From contig CM041201.1 in the NCBI GenBank assembly GCA_023078555.1, positions 4,843,713-4,907,712 on the forward strand: 64,000 nt of DNA, given 5' to 3'. Source of the DNA: Ulva prolifera. Its lineage: Eukaryota > Chlorophyta > Ulvophyceae > Ulvales > Ulvaceae. The position numbers and the translations under genes were made by a program. This document shows positions 61,501-64,000 of the stretch, piece after piece (position 1 is the stretch's first letter; each line of letters begins with the position of its first letter). The notes below the pieces were generated by a model. That model ran no database searches and had not been told where the DNA came from. It saw nothing but the letters and a program-made list of their open reading frames with translations.

Positions 61501-63014
61501 GCCAACAGACTGTGATGTTTCAGACTTTACCAGCACACTCATGTGACTTGCATAAGAGGGGGCAGGCAAGCTGTATTGACGGTCGAAGGCTGGGTGTGCA
61601 TACCCTGCACTTCAACAAATCTTGCAGCAACATCAACAGATAATGCAGTGTATGTGCTGCCAGTTCAAAATGATCTGCCGGCTTCATTGTGCTTCTGACA
61701 TGCAGATTTTGATCATCTTCCCATGATAAGACCCGTCAGCATCTACTTGACAGTGAATGCTGCCCAGGTGAGTTATTCTTTATGATCTGTGACTGTGAAA
61801 GGCTGCAGGCTAGAAAAATATCATTGTGTCAGTCTGTAGGGTTGTACTAGTGGTGCAATGACGATAACCAGAGGCTGTTTCTGATCTCAATGATTACAAT
61901 CTCTGAAACAAAACGACTTCTCTTTCCACTGAGCACCGCTTCCTGTTGTTGAGGTTTACCTTGTGAAATGCTATGTGCTGCACTGTTTCAAGATGTTGTG
62001 ATGCACGTATGTCTAGCTTAGACATGGATTGCTGTAGAGTGAGGACAGTGGCCTGTAGACCCTGGATCAGGTTTAGACGCCAGGCATATCAGTTTGCTGT
62101 GCATTCTTATGATTTATTTTCTAGGATTGGGTTGTTTTTGGCTCGAGGATGATGGTATGCCGCTTTTGCCGCAGAGTCATCTCTGGGTCCTGCTCGATCA
62201 GGAAAGAACCTCCTGGAGACCTTTGCTAGTACCTTCTGTGCTCTGTCGGCCCAGAATGGGTGTCTGTAGACATGGGGTGCGGGTGCTGTGAGGGCATGTT
62301 GGTGCAGCAGTGCTGCGGTCTGAGAGCCTTGGGCGCTGGATGCTTCAAGCATTGCACGCTTTAGTTCAGTCGTCTCGGTGTGGTATGATGAGATCTACCA
62401 GAGAATATCTCACGACGGTCTTCATAGCTTTGCTTTGATGAGACCTCTGGATCAATGGCTGACCATGCTGATAGTCATTCTGGCATATGGCATGTTTGCT
62501 GTGTCATGTTTCTGACCAGGAATGGTTTCTCTGCAGGTGTTGTCATGGGGAAGGCAGTTTCTGGAACTCAAGAATGGTGAGTGCGCTGCTAGGGGAATAT
62601 CTGGAGTGTAGACGGTCAGACTAGTGTGAATCAGTAGGCATCCTGTGATGGACCAATGTAGGACCATGTCCACTATCTCCGTTTTTGTATCTCCACAGTT
62701 TGATGTAATGCATGGCATTAGCCAAGTTGGTCTGTGTTCAGCATGACACACCATAGCCATGTTGCAGAACTTTCGTTGGACGATACTACATGTACAATTG
62801 TTAGCCTGCCAAATGCAACAGAAAAATGTAACATTGCCGAGTACAAGTTTGCGCTTGCCTTGCCACACTTGTCTCGCGCCCAAGCAGACGGTATTGCGTC
62901 GTGGTCAACATCATGTCTGTATTCAAACAACCATTTGCGTCAAAATAGTGTGCACCGCCTGCAAAGCCATTAATGTGACTACATCGCAGCTGATCGCCGC
63001 TGCAGTGTGACATC
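58567..63014. other. Gene-poor 4.4 kb
   Basis: No recognisable domain is found. Scattered exon-like pieces exist: the pair at 59979-60216 (listed separately), a piece ending acagtgaatgctgcccag|gtgagt near 61769, and one ending ctcaagaatg|gtgagt near 62579. Overlapping frames on both strands near 60655-60970 are hydrophobic in part. One or more fast-evolving or noncoding spliced transcripts may lie here, but I cannot assemble one. Confidence 0.4.
59979..60216 (+). CDS. Possible 3' end of an unknown small gene (two exons)
   Basis: A 75-base piece (59979-60053) is bounded by tag and gtagat and reads PDVPYAGVLLPYKDLK at its end. A second piece (60136-60216) follows the acceptor ctgcag and continues in phase TWPAVKKVMFIVAPVLP to a stop after PKGNKR. 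The join is clean, with no stop and matching phase, but I do not recognise the product and no upstream exon or start could be fixed. It could be chance. Confidence 0.25.
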
Positions 63015-63716
63015 ATGAGTCGGCTTGAACACTACCGTATAGTGAAAAACATAGGCAGTGGGCAATTCGGCTCCGCCTACATGGTCAAGCATGTCATTAC
63101 AGGAAGGATGCTGTGCATGAAACAGATCGCTATAACTGCCGAGGTATTGACTCCATCTCACCGGCCCGGCTGGATTCGATCTTTGATCTCCATGGAGCTA
63201 CATGTCGCTGAAAAGATGCAGAACCAAGAGTCCTCGATGAAAGAGGCCCAGTTCTTGGCACAGCTGGCCAGCCACGACATGAAGAACATCAACGTCGTTC
63301 GCTACGAAGAAAGCTTTATAGACAGGGACAGGCTGTGCATAGTAATGGAACTGTGTGACGGAGATCTGGACTCAGAGATCAAGCAACACAGAGCAAACAG
63401 CTGCATGTACACTGAAGATGAGATCATGGAAATGTTTGTGCAAATTTTGATGGGCTTGGCACATATACATAATAACAGAATTCTGCATCGTGGTGTGTTT
63501 TCACCAGCAAAACATGCACACCACTGTAGTAGTGCCTTGAGTGTTTGAACACGCTTCTGTGATGTGCATCAACTTCCACAGCAATCCAGATCTGAAGGCG
63601 CAGAACATTTTCTTCAGCAAGGGCGGAATCGTGAAGCTGGGTGACATGGGAATCGCAAAAGTTGTGGAGTCAACACTGGAGCAATGCAAATCATTCGTTG
63701 GGACGCCATATTATAT
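63015..63716 (+). CDS. NEK-family Ser/Thr kinase, 5' part
   Basis: Three exons (63015-63143, 63216-63492, 63590-63716) join in phase. The gene then enters an intron that runs to the window edge, so only the kinase domain to the middle of the activation segment is present. Motifs are the glycine loop GSGQFGSAY, CMKQI with the ATP lysine, INVVRYEESFIDRDRLCIVM, LHRDLKAQNIFF and KLGDMGIAKV, then SFVGTPYYM. HRDLKAQNIF and GTPYYM are typical of NIMA-related kinases, which act on centrosomes, cilia and mitosis. The DFG motif reads DMG. The start ATG directly precedes the kinase domain, as usual for NEKs. Confidence 0.9.
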
Positions 63717-64000
63717 GTATGCTGCGGCTCCGTTGACACACCACTACCTTGAGATATAACACATGCACCCTCTGGTCTCTTGCAAAGTGTTTCTCGAAAA
63801 CATTGATGTGCTCGATGTGCACATAAGCAGCTGCATGCACCTGCCCTTTTGCAAAGAAGTGTCTGCGAGCAAGAGTCACCACTATTGTTCACTGTCGCTC
63901 TGTGGTCACTGGGTGCACACCGCCCACATACCGCAAATTGACCACGCAGATTGAAGGGTCACTCTGCCAATCTTAGCCCTGATCAGCCCCAAGATGCTGT
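63717..64000. other. Intron of the NEK gene, cut by the window end
   Basis: The donor tatat|gtatgc follows the codon start for Met of GTPYYM. No SPE-encoding continuation is found before position 64000, so the next exon lies outside the window. Confidence 0.7.

Overview
The window is nuclear DNA of a photosynthetic eukaryote, most likely a green alga (Chlorophyta); I cannot name a species. Genes are split by GT-AG introns, mostly 0.15-0.8 kb, whose acceptors typically read (t)gtgcag or (t)tgcag. The families present are a PsbP-domain thylakoid protein, a plant-type ubiquitin-like-domain PI4-kinase gamma, a CDKC-type kinase and a starch-binding coiled-coil protein. TGTAA motifs, the usual chlorophyte poly(A) signal, follow several stop codons. 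Exon joins below were made by hand. For most genes the exon lengths and phases close exactly on one open frame.

Layout. 1-6.7 kb: no recognisable gene; a 27-bp minisatellite and a GT-rich stretch. 6.8-10.7 kb (-): BTB/T1 (KCTD-type) protein. 11.1-13.6 kb (+): CDKC/CDK9-like kinase, divergent from it. 14.6-17.8 kb (+): PI4-kinase gamma with two ubiquitin-like domains. 18.2-23.8 kb (-): tandem CBM20 starch-binding protein with a long Ala/Glu/Lys coiled coil. 24.7-26.9 kb: copies of a GC-rich retroposon-like family with target-site duplications, one nested in another. 28.6-30.3 kb (+): glutathione S-transferase. 31.8-32.8 kb (+): PsbP-domain protein. 32.8-37.1 kb (-): COG4. 38.2-46.6 kb (+): a giant PWWP-AWS-SET-PostSET histone methyltransferase. 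47.0-50.4 kb (-): PCIF1/CAPAM-type mRNA cap-adjacent m6Am methyltransferase. 50.9-54.0 kb (+): HBS1 ribosome-rescue GTPase, divergent from PCIF1. 54.7-58.6 kb (+): MCM6. 58.6-63.0 kb: gene-poor. 63.0-64 kb (+): start of a NEK kinase cut by the window edge.

The genes are housekeeping loci rather than a cluster. Several concern RNA polymerase II transcription and mRNA (CDKC, the SET methyltransferase whose SETD2/NSD relatives act on H3K36, PCIF1, HBS1). Others concern membranes (PI4K, COG4), the chloroplast (PsbP, CBM20) and replication (MCM6). The least ordinary items are the retroposon family, the starch-binding coiled-coil protein, the altered NHSC motif of the SET enzyme, two probable GC-AG introns and homopolymer C/G tracts of 20-28 bases.
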